Assembly (NCBI GenBank): GCA_022768065.1
Contig: JALELS010000020.1
Coordinates: 124,001-188,000 of the forward strand
Length of the DNA stretch: 64,000 bases
DNA from: Ruminococcus sp.
Lineage (GTDB): Bacteria; Bacillota; Clostridia; Oscillospirales; Acutalibacteraceae
Reading direction: 5' to 3'
In this document: positions 43,216 to 52,800 of the stretch, piece by piece
Position numbering within the stretch: the first letter of the stretch is position 1
Layout: every line of letters begins with the position of its first letter
The notes under the pieces: generated by a model
What the model saw: the letters and a program-made list of their open reading frames with translations, nothing else
Database searches by the model: none
What the model was told of the DNA's origin: nothing
Translations under genes and position numbers: made by a program

Positions 43216-45624
43216 TTATTTTGCCACAATGTTAACAAGCTTGCCTTTGACATAGATTTCCTTGATAATATTCTTATTCTCAAGTTCGGCAGCTATGTTT
43301 TCTTCTTTCTTTGCAAGACTTATCGCTTCATCGCTCTCGATATCGGTGGGAACCGAGAGTCTCGCTCTTATCTTGCCGTTTATCTGAACTACTATTTCAA
43401 CGGTGCTGTCAATGCACTTTGCTTCGTCAAAGCTCGGCCACTTTGCGTCCTTTGCGAGCATTTCGCCGTAACCGCAGTTTGACCACATCTCCTCGGTGAC
43501 GTGCGGCGCAAAGGGATTTACGAGTATAAGCAGAGTTTTAAGCTCGGCACGGTTGATTTTACCGATTTCGTAAATTTTGTTGAGCAGCGTCATAAGAGCG
43601 GCTATCGCGGTGTTGTACTTCATCTGCTCTATATCTTCCGATACCTTTTTAACGGTCTTGTGCATAGCGCTCATAAGCTCTTTGGAATACTCGTCGCCGT
43701 CCGTCAGGATTTCCTGAAGATTAAATATTCTGTCAATAAATCTCTTGCAGCCTTTAACGCTCGATTCGCTCCACGGAGCCGCCTGCTCATAGTCGCCCAT
43801 AAACAGAACATAGGTGCGAAGTACATCGGCGCCGTATACGTCAACTACCTCGTTGGGGTCTATTACGTTGCCGCGCGATTTACTCATTTTAACGCCGTCC
43901 GGTCCTAAGATAAGTCCCTGAGCGGTGCGCTTCTGATAGGGCTCTTCATACGGCACTACGCCGAGGTCATAGAGGAATTTATACCAGAATCTCGAATATA
44001 TAAGGTGGCGTGTAACGTGCTCCATACCGCCGTTGTACCAGTCTACCGGCATCCAGTATTTAAGCTTGTCATAGTCGGCAAAGGTCTTGTCGTTGTGCGG
44101 ATCAACATATCTCAGGAAGTACCACGAAGAGCCTGCCCACTGAGGCATGGTGTCCGTCTCGCGCTTTGCGTCGCCGCCGCAGACGGGGCACTTGCAGTTT
44201 ACAAACGAATCTATCTTGGCAAGCGGGCTTTCGCCGTCCTGACCGGGCTCAAAGTTTTCGACATTCGGAAGTTTCAGCGGAAGCTCGTCATACGGAACGG
44301 GAACCATACCGCACTTCGGGCAGTAGACAATCGGAATGGGCTCGCCCCAATAGCGCTGACGGTTAAACGCCCAATCCTTCATCTTATACTGAACTCCGCC
44401 CTCGCCGATGCCTTTTTCGGTGAGGTAATCTATCATCTTTTTGATGGAATCCTTTTTATTGTCCATTCCGTTAAGGAAGCCGGAATTTACCATTTCGCCG
44501 TCGCCGGTGTAAGCCGCTTTTTCTATATCTCCGCCCTTTATGACTTCGATTATGTCTATGCCGAATTTCTTGGCGAACTCATAGTCGCGGTCATCGTGAG
44601 CCGGTACGGCCATTATTGCGCCCGTGCCATAACCCATCATAACATAGTCGGAAATATAAACCGGTATTTCCTTACCGTTTACGGGGTTTATAGCGGTGAG
44701 GCCGTCTATCTTGACGCCCGTTTTATCCTTGACGAGCTGAGTGCGCTCAAACTCCGTCTTTTTGCTGCATTCGGTGCGGTAATCGGCTATCTCGTCCATA
44801 TTGCGGATTTTGTCCTGATACTTGTCGATTATCGGGTGTTCGGGCGCAATTACCATAAACGTAACGCCGAAAAGCGTGTCGGGACGGGTTGTGTATATTC
44901 TGAGCTTTTCGGGGATATCTTTGAGCGAGAAGTTGACAAACGCGCCGCGGCTCTTGCCTATCCAATGTTCCTGCTGAGCCTTGATGTTGGGAAGATAATC
45001 GACGTGCTTGAGGCCCTCCAAGAGCTTATCGGCATACTCGGTGATGCGCAGATACCAAACGTCCTTGGACTTTTGTACGACTTCGCTGTGGCAGATATCG
45101 CACTTGCCGCCCTGAGAATCCTCGTTTGACAAAACAACCTTGCAGGAGGGGCAATAGTTTACGAGAGTTTTGTCGCGGAACGCGAGACCCTTTTCAAACA
45201 TCTTGAGGAATATCCACTGTGTCCACTTGTAGTAGCCCTCTTCGGTTGTGTCTATAACTCTTGTCCAGTCAAACGAAAATCCCACGCGCTTTAACTGATT
45301 TGTAAACTTCTTTATATTCATATCGGTAACCTTGCGCGGATGTATGCCCGTTTTAATGGCATAGTTTTCCGTCGGCAGACCGTATGCGTCAAAGCCTATC
45401 GGGAAAAGAACGTTGTAGCCCTGAAGCCTTCTCTTGCGAGATACCACTTCAAGACCGGAATACGCCTTGATGTGACCTACGTGCATACCTGCTCCGCTCG
45501 GATAGGGGAATTCCACAAGTCCGTAAAACTTCGGCTTTTCGGAATTGTCAACGGCGTGGAAAACGCCCTCTTCTTCCCATTTATCCTGCCACTTTTTTTC
45601 GATACGTTTGAAATCGTAATCCAT
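43216..45624 (-). CDS. leuS: Leucyl-tRNA synthetase
   Basis: 802-residue class I synthetase charging tRNA-Leu. FPYPSGAGMHVGH is the HIGH region (about residues 40-52), the CP1 editing domain occupies about 220-410 (with TTRPDTLFGVTFMV and the AHDDRDYEFA site), and VKMSKSRGNV is the KMSKS loop near 580. The zinc-type Cys cluster NYCPSCKVVLSNE and CDICHSEV is present. Length matches bacterial LeuRS. It ends the cluster that starts with rnc; no T-box leader lies in the 65-bp gap before it, so expression probably comes from upstream promoters. Confidence 0.97.
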   Translation of the reverse strand: MDYDFKRIEKKWQDKWEEEGVFHAVDNSEKPKFYGLVEFPYPSGAGMHVGHIKAYSGLEVVSRKRRLQGYNVLFPIGFDAYGLPTENYAIKTGIHPRKVTDMNIKKFTNQLKRVGFSFDWTRVIDTTEEGYYKWTQWIFLKMFEKGLAFRDKTLVNYCPSCKVVLSNEDSQGGKCDICHSEVVQKSKDVWYLRITEYADKLLEGLKHVDYLPNIKAQQEHWIGKSRGAFVNFSLKDIPEKLRIYTTRPDTLFGVTFMVIAPEHPIIDKYQDKIRNMDEIADYRTECSKKTEFERTQLVKDKTGVKIDGLTAINPVNGKEIPVYISDYVMMGYGTGAIMAVPAHDDRDYEFAKKFGIDIIEVIKGGDIEKAAYTGDGEMVNSGFLNGMDNKKDSIKKMIDYLTEKGIGEGGVQYKMKDWAFNRQRYWGEPIPIVYCPKCGMVPVPYDELPLKLPNVENFEPGQDGESPLAKIDSFVNCKCPVCGGDAKRETDTMPQWAGSSWYFLRYVDPHNDKTFADYDKLKYWMPVDWYNGGMEHVTRHLIYSRFWYKFLYDLGVVPYEEPYQKRTAQGLILGPDGVKMSKSRGNVIDPNEVVDVYGADVLRTYVLFMGDYEQAAPWSESSVKGCKRFIDRIFNLQEILTDGDEYSKELMSAMHKTVKKVSEDIEQMKYNTAIAALMTLLNKIYEIGKINRAELKTLLILVNPFAPHVTEEMWSNCGYGEMLAKDAKWPSFDEAKCIDSTVEIVVQINGKIRARLSVPTDIESDEAISLAKKEENIAAELENKNIIKEIYVKGKLVNIVAK

Positions 45625-45689
45625 TTAGCTCACCCTTTGTATGTGTAGTCAAATTTTAACTAATGCTGTCGGCCGCATTAAAGGCGGTC

Positions 45690-46043
45690 TTATTCGCTGA
45701 TCCACTCCGAGATGTCAACGTCCTCGGCGTCGCTCCACAGCTTTTCGAGATTGAAATTGTCGCGGCTTTCCTTTGTGAACACGTGAACAATAACCGTGCC
45801 GTAGTCGAGAAGTATCCAGCCCGTCGCCTTACCCTCAACGCTCTTTGCAACCTTGCCCTTTTCGGCGAGCTTGTCCTCAAGATCGTCCGAGAGAGCCTTT
45901 ATATGCGTCAGCGATGTGCCGGTAACTATAACGAAATAGTCGGCTATAACCGTAAGGTCGGTTACCTTGAGAGCCTTTATATCCATACCCTTTTTTCTGT
46001 CGAGAGTTTCGACCGTCAATTTGAGTAATTCCTCTGTCGTCAT
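45690..46043 (-). CDS. rsfS: Ribosome silencing factor
   Basis: 117-residue RsfS (YbeB/Iojap) protein that binds L14 on the 50S subunit and blocks subunit joining in slow growth. The family core IADYFVIVTGTS, a following helix HIKALSDDLEDKL and WILLDYGTVIVHVFTKESRDNFNLEKLW are present. It overlaps yqeK by ATGA (46040-46043), which implies coupling, the standard nadD-yqeK-rsfS order. Length normal. Confidence 0.96.
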   Translation of the reverse strand: MTTEELLKLTVETLDRKKGMDIKALKVTDLTVIADYFVIVTGTSLTHIKALSDDLEDKLAEKGKVAKSVEGKATGWILLDYGTVIVHVFTKESRDNFNLEKLWSDAEDVDISEWISE

Positions 46044-46627
46044 AACTTTTTCCTTTCGTAAGAAATTGCGATGTCATTATATGCTTTAACGCTGTCCTCA
46101 TGAATGGGGAAGCCTTTTTTTACATTTTCGATAACGGTGAACTGAAGTCCCTCAAGCATTGCTTCGTCAAGACTTCGATATGCTTTTTCACGCATACGCT
46201 CAACGCCCGGATACTTTCTGTCCGCCGAGATATAGTCCGCTATATAGACCACCTTTTCGAGAAGAGTCATATGCTCCCTGCCCGTGGTATGATACCGCAC
46301 CGCCGAAATTATATCCTCATCTTTTACACCGAGATATTTTTTTATGTATATCGCGCCGGATAATTGGTGCCACGTCTTTGTGCTGCTTTTCTCCGTAGGC
46401 GTTAGGATTATACCATCTTCGGTGATTATTTTCAACTGCTCCTGTTTCGGAGTGTCTTTCATAATATCATGCAAAAGCCCCGCGGTGAACGCCTTTTCCC
46501 TGTCGGCCTTGTAAATTCCGGCAAGACGATACGCCTCATAAGCAACGTTCAGCGAGTGGTAAAAACGCGCCTTTGTAAGATGTTTTTTTATTTCATAAAA
46601 GAATTCTTTATTTCTTTCTGTATCCAT
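46040..46627 (-). CDS. yqeK: HD-domain hydrolase YqeK (symmetrical Ap4A hydrolase)
   Basis: 195-residue HD-superfamily phosphohydrolase. Metal ligands are seen in RFYHSLNVA, LLHDIMKD, HQLSGA and YHTTGREHMTLLEKVVYIADYI. YqeK homologues in Firmicutes split diadenosine tetraphosphate symmetrically to ADP. It starts inside the 3' end of nadD (20-bp overlap) and ends with a 4-base overlap with rsfS. Length fits the family. Confidence 0.93.
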   Translation of the reverse strand: MDTERNKEFFYEIKKHLTKARFYHSLNVAYEAYRLAGIYKADREKAFTAGLLHDIMKDTPKQEQLKIITEDGIILTPTEKSSTKTWHQLSGAIYIKKYLGVKDEDIISAVRYHTTGREHMTLLEKVVYIADYISADRKYPGVERMREKAYRSLDEAMLEGLQFTVIENVKKGFPIHEDSVKAYNDIAISYERKKL

Positions 46628-47234
46628 ATAGTCCTCTTTCCTTTATGAATTCATATGCCTCTTTTGTCAGGACGTCGGACACGTCTTCGCCTTTAGATAT
46701 TTTTTGTCTGATTTCGGTAGACGAAATTTCGAGTGGGCTGTTCGGAGAAATTATTATACCGTTCGCCTCATTTGACGGCATATATATGTGCAGGGCCGAA
46801 AAAGCATACGAGCGGAGCGCCCTTACGGTGTCTTCGTCCTCGCGCGACAAAACGCACAGAGTACACTTTTTCATTATTTCACGGTATTTATACCACTTGT
46901 GAAACGATAAAAACATATCGGAGCCTATTATCAAAAACAACTGCGCATCCTTGTATTTGCTCAAAATCTCGTTCACCGTGAATATCATATAGCTGTCGGA
47001 GGCACGGTCTATCTCCATAGTGCTGACCTCATAATTTTTACCCGTAAATGTACGTCGGCAAAGCTCTGCCCTGTCGGAATCAAGCGCCAAATCCTCACAT
47101 ATTTTGTGCACGGGGCGCTTGTCGGGAATTACGAGCACCTTGTCGAATTTCAATGTGTCGGCAAAGGTCTCGATTAAACGCAGATGCCCTTTGTGCGGCG
47201 GATTGAACGTGCCGCCGAAAATTCCTATTCTCAT
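46608..47234 (-). CDS. nadD: Nicotinate-nucleotide adenylyltransferase
   Basis: 208-residue nucleotidyltransferase forming deamido-NAD from nicotinate mononucleotide and ATP. IFGGTFNPPHKGHLRL holds the (H/T)xGH motif and the C-terminal ISSTEIRQKISKGEDV is the ISSTxIR motif typical of NadD. It sits between yhbY (stop/start overlap of one base) and yqeK, the normal order. No oddities. Confidence 0.96.
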   Translation of the reverse strand: MRIGIFGGTFNPPHKGHLRLIETFADTLKFDKVLVIPDKRPVHKICEDLALDSDRAELCRRTFTGKNYEVSTMEIDRASDSYMIFTVNEILSKYKDAQLFLIIGSDMFLSFHKWYKYREIMKKCTLCVLSREDEDTVRALRSYAFSALHIYMPSNEANGIIISPNSPLEISSTEIRQKISKGEDVSDVLTKEAYEFIKERGLYGYRKK

Positions 47235-47527
47235 TACTTCTTCTTTTTGTTTTCGTGGAGCTTTTTGCTGTAACGGTAAAATATCATACTTCCGCCTATA
47301 ACAGCCACAACCTCACTGCCCGTTGCCGCGGCTATCTGCTCGGCTGCCTCGCGCGGAGTCAGCGGAGATGTATCGCGGAGCACTTTGACCTTTATAAGCT
47401 CTCTCGCAGTCAGCGCATCGTCAACCTGTTTTATCAGCGCGTCGGACATACCGCCCTTGCCGAACTGAAACAGCGGTTCCAAACCGTTTGCCTGAGCCCT
47501 TTTTTCGGCTCTCTCTTTACTTGTCAT
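47234..47527 (-). CDS. yhbY: YhbY family RNA-binding protein
   Basis: 97-residue CRS1-YhbY (CRM) domain protein associated with 50S ribosome assembly. Seen are the central GKGGMSDALIKQVDDAL (GKxG motif), LIKVKVL and the final EVVAVIGGSMIFYRYSKK. The last 15 residues are Lys-rich. Located between rdgB and nadD, as in many Firmicutes. Confidence 0.94.
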   Translation of the reverse strand: MTSKERAEKRAQANGLEPLFQFGKGGMSDALIKQVDDALTARELIKVKVLRDTSPLTPREAAEQIAAATGSEVVAVIGGSMIFYRYSKKLHENKKKK

Positions 47528-47549
47528 ATTCTTTCACAATGCCTTTCGG

Positions 47550-48140
47550 TTATTTTAAATATTCGGGGAGCTCCTTTGCGAGCTTGCGCAGAGCGTTGCC
47601 TCTGTGGCTCACGGAGTCCTTTTCTTCGGGAGAAAATTCCGCAAACGAGCGGTCGCCCACATAAAACAGAGGGTCATATCCAAAGCCGCCCTCGCCGCGC
47701 TTTTCATAGCCTATTACGCCGTGACATTCGCCGCGGACGGTAAAATGCCTGCCGTCCGGAAAAACACAGCATACCGCCGAAACAAAGGACGCCGTGCGTT
47801 TTTCGGGCGGAACGTCCCTGAGCTTTTCAAGAAGCTTTCGGTTGTTTTTATCGTCGTTGCCGTGCTCGCCGGCATATCTTGCCGAATATACGCCCGGTTC
47901 GCCGCCGAGCGCGTCCACGGAGAGGCCCGAATCGTCGGCAATGCAGGGCATACCGCTCTCTCGGCAGCCCGAATCGGCTTTTAAAAATGCGTTTTCTTCA
48001 AACGTGGTTCCGGTCTCTTCAACATCGGTAAGAACTATACCCGCCTCATCGGCGGTCAGTACGTTAACTCCGAGCGGGGAGAGTATTCTCTGAAGCTCGG
48101 CGCGTTTTTTCATATTATGAGTGGCGATTAAAAAATCCAA
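47550..48140 (-). CDS. rdgB: Non-canonical purine NTP pyrophosphatase (RdgB/HAM1)
   Basis: 196-residue house-cleaning enzyme hydrolysing dITP, ITP and XTP. The N-terminal FLIATHNMKKRAEL is the SxNxxKxxE-type nucleotide site, followed by DDSGLSVDALGGEPGVYSARYAG and GEGGFGYDPLFY. The start is taken as TTG at 48140, because AAGGAG lies about ten bases upstream and the protein then begins LDFLIATHN as in homologues. This places the start 26 bp inside the 3' end of ftsY in another frame; a longer reading would only add a Lys/Arg-rich stretch. Confidence 0.93.
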   Translation of the reverse strand: MDFLIATHNMKKRAELQRILSPLGVNVLTADEAGIVLTDVEETGTTFEENAFLKADSGCRESGMPCIADDSGLSVDALGGEPGVYSARYAGEHGNDDKNNRKLLEKLRDVPPEKRTASFVSAVCCVFPDGRHFTVRGECHGVIGYEKRGEGGFGYDPLFYVGDRSFAEFSPEEKDSVSHRGNALRKLAKELPEYLK

Positions 48141-49341
48141 AGCGCTTTTTCTCCTTTTTCTTTTTGGGCTTTTCGGTTTCATCCTCGCCGTCGGGCAAAG
48201 GCTCTTCCTTTAAATCTTCCTCACTCTGTTCCAATCCAGGAACTCCGCTTTCATCTTCTGCAGCTGCGTCTGCTTTGACTTCGACTTCTTCTTTTTTATC
48301 TTCGTCTTTGCCGCCCTGTTCATCCTTATCAGTATGTCCGTCCTGTTGTGGTCCAGCAGCTTGAATGTCTTGCCCGTCAGGCGCCACATCGTCTTGCGAA
48401 ATTCCATCTTTTTCGTCCTCCTCGTTGTAATCTATTTTTTCAAACAGACCGTCGGCAAAAGCCCTGGGGTTAAACGGCTGTAAATCGTCAATCTGCTCGC
48501 CGACGCCTATGAATTTAACAGGGATTCCGAGCTCGTTTTTTATAGTGAGAACAACACCGCCGCGAGCCGTTCCGTCAAGCTTTGTCAAAACTATGCCGGT
48601 TATTTCGGCGGCATTCATAAATTCGCGTGCCTGATTTACGGCGTTCTGACCCGTTGTGGCGTCAAGCACCAAAAGCACCTCGCGGTCCGAATACGGAAGC
48701 TCGCGGTCTATAATGCGATACATTTTGGCAAGTTCATCCATAAGATTCTTTTTGTTGTGAAGTCTTCCCGCGGTATCTATTATAACTATGTCGCAGTCCC
48801 TTGCCTTTGCGGCGTTTATCGTGTCAAATACAACAGCTGCCGGATCCGCACCCTCGGTGTGCTTTACTATATCCACACCGGCTCTGTCCGCCCATATCTG
48901 AAGCTGGTCGATTGCCGCGGCACGGAAAGTGTCCGCCGCTCCCAAAATGACCTTTTTACCCTCGGCCTTATACATTGCCGCCAATTTGCCTATGGTTGTA
49001 GTCTTGCCGACGCCGTTTACGCCTATTACAAATATAATGGAGGGTATGGTGATAAGCCCCATATCTTCGCCGCCGTAAAGCTTTTCGGCAACTATCTCCT
49101 TGATTTCGTCCTTGACTTTAGCCGGATTTTTGATTTTTTTCTCCGGAACACGTTTGCGAAGCTCCTCGATTATTTCAACCGAGGTCTGCACTCCGACATC
49201 GTGCATAACGAGCAGCTCTTCAAGCTCGGTGTAGAGATCGTCGTTTATCTCGCCGACGCTGTCAAGCAAATCGTCTATGGCTCCCGCCATTTTGTTTCGC
49301 GTCTTTGTAAGACCGAAGTTTATTTTACTGAAAATTCCCAT
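48115..49341 (-). CDS. ftsY: Signal recognition particle receptor FtsY, acidic domain at C-terminus
   Basis: 408-residue SRP-receptor GTPase. Residues 1-305 form a complete NG domain: a membrane-targeting helix at the N-terminus (MGIFSKINFGLTKTRNKM), GVNGVGKTTTIGKLA (G1), DTFRAAAIDQL, DTAGRLHNKKNLMDEL (G3), LTKLDGTARGG (G4) and KFIGVGEQIDDLQPF (G5). About 100 residues then follow that are very acidic (Asp/Glu/Gln-rich) and finish with KPKKKKEKKRFGFFNRHS. In most FtsY proteins the acidic A domain lies before NG, so this arrangement is reversed. A frameshift is unlikely because the stop codon overlaps the rdgB start precisely. Ribosome docking is otherwise expected to be normal. Confidence 0.93.
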   Translation of the reverse strand: MGIFSKINFGLTKTRNKMAGAIDDLLDSVGEINDDLYTELEELLVMHDVGVQTSVEIIEELRKRVPEKKIKNPAKVKDEIKEIVAEKLYGGEDMGLITIPSIIFVIGVNGVGKTTTIGKLAAMYKAEGKKVILGAADTFRAAAIDQLQIWADRAGVDIVKHTEGADPAAVVFDTINAAKARDCDIVIIDTAGRLHNKKNLMDELAKMYRIIDRELPYSDREVLLVLDATTGQNAVNQAREFMNAAEITGIVLTKLDGTARGGVVLTIKNELGIPVKFIGVGEQIDDLQPFNPRAFADGLFEKIDYNEEDEKDGISQDDVAPDGQDIQAAGPQQDGHTDKDEQGGKDEDKKEEVEVKADAAAEDESGVPGLEQSEEDLKEEPLPDGEDETEKPKKKKEKKRFGFFNRHS

Positions 49342-49526
49342 CTGTATTTTCCTTTCGGATAAGAAATTTTTATTTAAAATCGAATAAATTAAGCGGATTT
49401 TCTGTTGCCTCCGCGATTATTTTACCGCAAAAAGGTTCAAAATAACCCGTAGTTAATTTTTATCTATTTCGCCGTTCACGAAAACGCAGAGCATAACAAG
49501 CTCAAACCGAAACATACCGCGTCAAA

Positions 49527-49800
49527 GATTTACAGAATATTTTATTTGAATTATATATCGATGTCGTTCAGCATAGATTTGGTGCAAGACGGTTTTTCGT
49601 AAGCCCCGACGCGTACTGCGGTACGCGAGTTTGGGTGAACAAAAGCCGCATTGTGCGCAAGATTTACGCTGCATTTTATTTAAATTATATATCAAACCCG
49701 TTTAGCGTAAAGATTTGGTGCAAGACGGGTTTTCCGAGCCCCGACGCGTACTGCGGTACGCAAGTTCGGGTGAGGAAAATTCGTATGGCGCCGAAGATTT
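49527..49800. repeat. Two 135-bp tandem repeats abutting the smc 3' end
   Basis: The segment from GATTTACAGAATATTTTATT at 49527 recurs at 49661 (134 bp later), and the shared GATTTACGCT recurs at 49796 (135 bp later), where it contains the smc stop codon. Each unit holds TTGGTGCAAGACGG, GCCCCGACGCGTACTGCGG and GTACGC, the last forming the hairpin GCGTAC-TGCG-GTACGC. The two copies are diverged by scattered substitutions. Preceding 49342-49526 holds nothing recognisable beyond the ftsY upstream region. No gene is likely here; short open frames simply follow the repeat. Confidence 0.85.
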
Positions 49801-52800
49801 ACGCTAAACCGAGTTTTTTCGCCATTTCGGCTGTCTTTAACTCAAGTAATTTGGATACACCCTTTTCCTGCATGGTAACACCGTACAGTACGTCGGCTTC
49901 TTCCATGGTGCCGCGACGGTGGGTAATTAAGATGAACTGGGTGTTTTTGGTCATACGGCGAACATACTGAGCATAACGCGAAACATTTACGTCGTCAAGA
50001 GCCGCCTCAACCTCGTCGAAAATACAGAACGGCGCGGGGGTTACCTTCAGTATCGCAAAAAGAAGCGCTATGGCGGAAAGTCCCTTTTCACCGCCGGAGA
50101 GCAGGTTAATGTTTTGAACGTTTTTGCCGGGCGGCTGAACCTTGATTTCAATGTCGCTGCCGAGCACGTCGCGTTCATCCTCAAGGCGAAGCTCCGCCTT
50201 GCCGCCGCCGAACAGCTCAATAAAGGTCTGCCCGAAACAAGTGTTTATACGGTTAAATTGGTCGCGGAACTGCTCTGCCATTTTACCGGTCAAATCATCT
50301 ATCATCTTATTAAGCTCCGCGCGCGAGGTTTCAACATCGTTTATCTGCCCCGATAAAAATTCGTAACGCTCGGATACTTCTTTATACTCCTCTATTGCGG
50401 AGACGTTTACGGAGCCGAGAGCGCGGATTTGCGATTTAAGCTCGGCAAGACGTTTTGCCGCAAGGGAGTAGTCGTCAATTTCTATTTCGAGAGCCGCAGC
50501 CTCGCGACGGGTGAGCTGATACTCGTCGTAAAGCTTGCTCGTCAGATTGTCATATTCGTTGCGCATTGCTATTTTGCGCTCTTCAAGGCGCGCTATATCG
50601 CCGCTGAGACGTTCGCGCTCCTCGGATTTTGCACGCTCGTGGAGCCTTAAGTCATTCGCCTGCTTTTCAAGCTCGTCACGCTGTGAAATCAGCTCGTTTA
50701 TCTGATTTTGTGCGTCGCCGTGGCTCGCTTTAAGTGCCTTTGCGTCATTTGAAAGGTGCTCTGTAAGAGCTTTCAGTTCATTATTTTTTTCTTCGATTTC
50801 ACGTATTTCGCCGTCAAGCTCCGAAAGACGGTCAAGGTGGCCGGTTTTACGGTTTTTAAGTCTTGTCATCTCGTCCGTGTTCGCTTCGACGTCTTTTTGG
50901 AGCGCCACAATACGAAGTCTTATTTCAGCCGCCTTGGAGGCTGTCTCCTCGCGGTCTTTTTGCAGAGTTTTGCTGTCGCCGGTTATGCTTTCAAGTTCTT
51001 TTTCTTTACTCTCCAGCGTTTCTTTAAGCTCGCCGATTTGCGAACGAGCCGCCTCGGCGCCCGAATTTACCGCCTCGATTCTCTTTTCGAGAGTCTCCTT
51101 TTCCTCCAAAAGCTCTTTAACACCCGAGGAAACGGACGAGAGCTTGTCGTTTGCGAGCTTCAATTCGCCCTCGCGGCGGATTTCTTCTTCCTTGGCTCTT
51201 AAAAGGTCACCCTCGGCGCCCTCAAGCTCCGCCTTTGCGGCAGAGGCGTCCTCCGACAAAAGCTTATAATCCGATAGCATTCCGTTAAGCTCGTTTTGCA
51301 TGGACGCAAGGGAGCTTTTAAGGCGCTCTATCTCGTTGCCTCGGCTGAGTATGCCGGCATTTTGAACGCGCGAGCCGCCCGTCATGGAACCGCCGGCGTT
51401 TATAACCTGACCGTCAAGCGTGACTATGCGGAAGCGATACGAATATTTTTTTGCGATAGCTATGGCGGAGTCGATATCCTCGGCAACTGCCGTGCGACCC
51501 AAAAGCCAGCGGATTATCTCGGAATATTTGTTGTCATACGACACAAGGTCGGAAGCAATACTTACAAAACCGTATTGGTCGTCGAGCCCCTGCTCGGAGA
51601 GAACTCTGCCCTTAATTGCGGTTATCGGCAAAAATGTGGCTCTGCCTGCGCGGCGCTCTTTTAAGAAGCCCATAGCTCGCTTTGCGTCGGTCTCGTTATC
51701 TACAACAATATGCTGCACAGCCGCTCCGAGAGCCGTCTCAATGGCAGCCGAATATTTTTCTTTAACCGTTATAAGCTGAGAAACGGGGCCGTGTATACCC
51801 CTGAGCGCACCGCGGCCCGACTCCTTCATAACCGCTTTTACCGCGCCGAAATAGCCCTCCATATTTTTTTCGAGATCCTCAAGAATACGGACTCTGTCCT
51901 GCCCCTTGTGGAGCTCGCGCTGTTTTTCATCTATGGCAAGCTTTACGCTGTCTGCCTTTTTGCCGCGGTTTTCAAACCGCAGGGTGTAGCCGTCTATCGC
52001 GTTTTTGACGGAAACAATCTCGTCACGAGTTTCTTTGAGAGCCGTTTCCGCATCGTTTTTGCGTTTTAAGAGTGCCTCGTAATCATCCTTGCGAGAGCCC
52101 ATTGAACCGTCGATTGCCGAAATTCTCGACCTTATCTCTTCGACGGACGAATTTGCGGTCTCCGCCGTAACTCTGCAATCGGCAAGCTTTACCGAAAGAG
52201 CCGATATTTCACCCGAAAGAGCCGCCGCTTTGTCGGAAAATTCGGTACTGCTGAGACGATATGTCTCCTCCTGCTTTGAGAGCTCGTCCATCTGCGCCGT
52301 TAAAGCGGCTATCTGCTCCTCTGCCGTTTTTATGCGCTCCCGAGCCTCGGAAACGGCGGCGTCAATGTTTTGCTCCGTCTCGTTTTCCGACGCCTTATCG
52401 CGGTTTATACGGTCGATCGTCTCGTTGTTATGTAAAATCGAATTTTCGGCTACCTTTATCTGCGAGTCGATATCCGAAAGCTTTTCTTCAAAGCCCGAAG
52501 CCGAATTTCTGATTTCTTCCAATTTAATGTTTATGTCTCTGGTGCCGTCCGCCGCCTTGTCTATCATCTCGCCGATTTTTGAAAGCTCGTCCTGAGCCTC
52601 TTTGTGCGACGCCTCGGCAATTTCTATTTTGTGCTCCTGATCGCGCATTTTTTCGCCGGTTTTATCTATCGTGTTGAGCCATATGCCTATTTCGAGATTT
52701 TTCCGCTCGCCGGCAAGCACTATGAATTTCTGAGCTTTTTCGCTCTGTGCCTTTAAAGGGCCGACTCTGCTCTCAAGCTCCGAGAGAATGTCACGAAGCC

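Noticed and set aside
44005-45129. Long open frame on the + strand (374 codons) opposite leuS, and similar long frames opposite the GH2 gene (39129-40043) and the GPH gene (4588-5109)
   Set aside because: They lie wholly antisense to clearly identified genes, have no plausible ribosome-binding sites or family signatures, and arise from codon bias of the true genes.
45625-45689. T-box leader for leuS (and for metG at 28190-28214)
   Set aside because: The gaps are 65 and 25 bp, too short, and lack the T-box sequence and terminator.
49635-49970. Open frame of 111 codons across the repeat array and the smc 3' end
   Set aside because: It follows the repeat unit sequence and then runs antisense to smc; no ribosome-binding site or composition supporting a gene.
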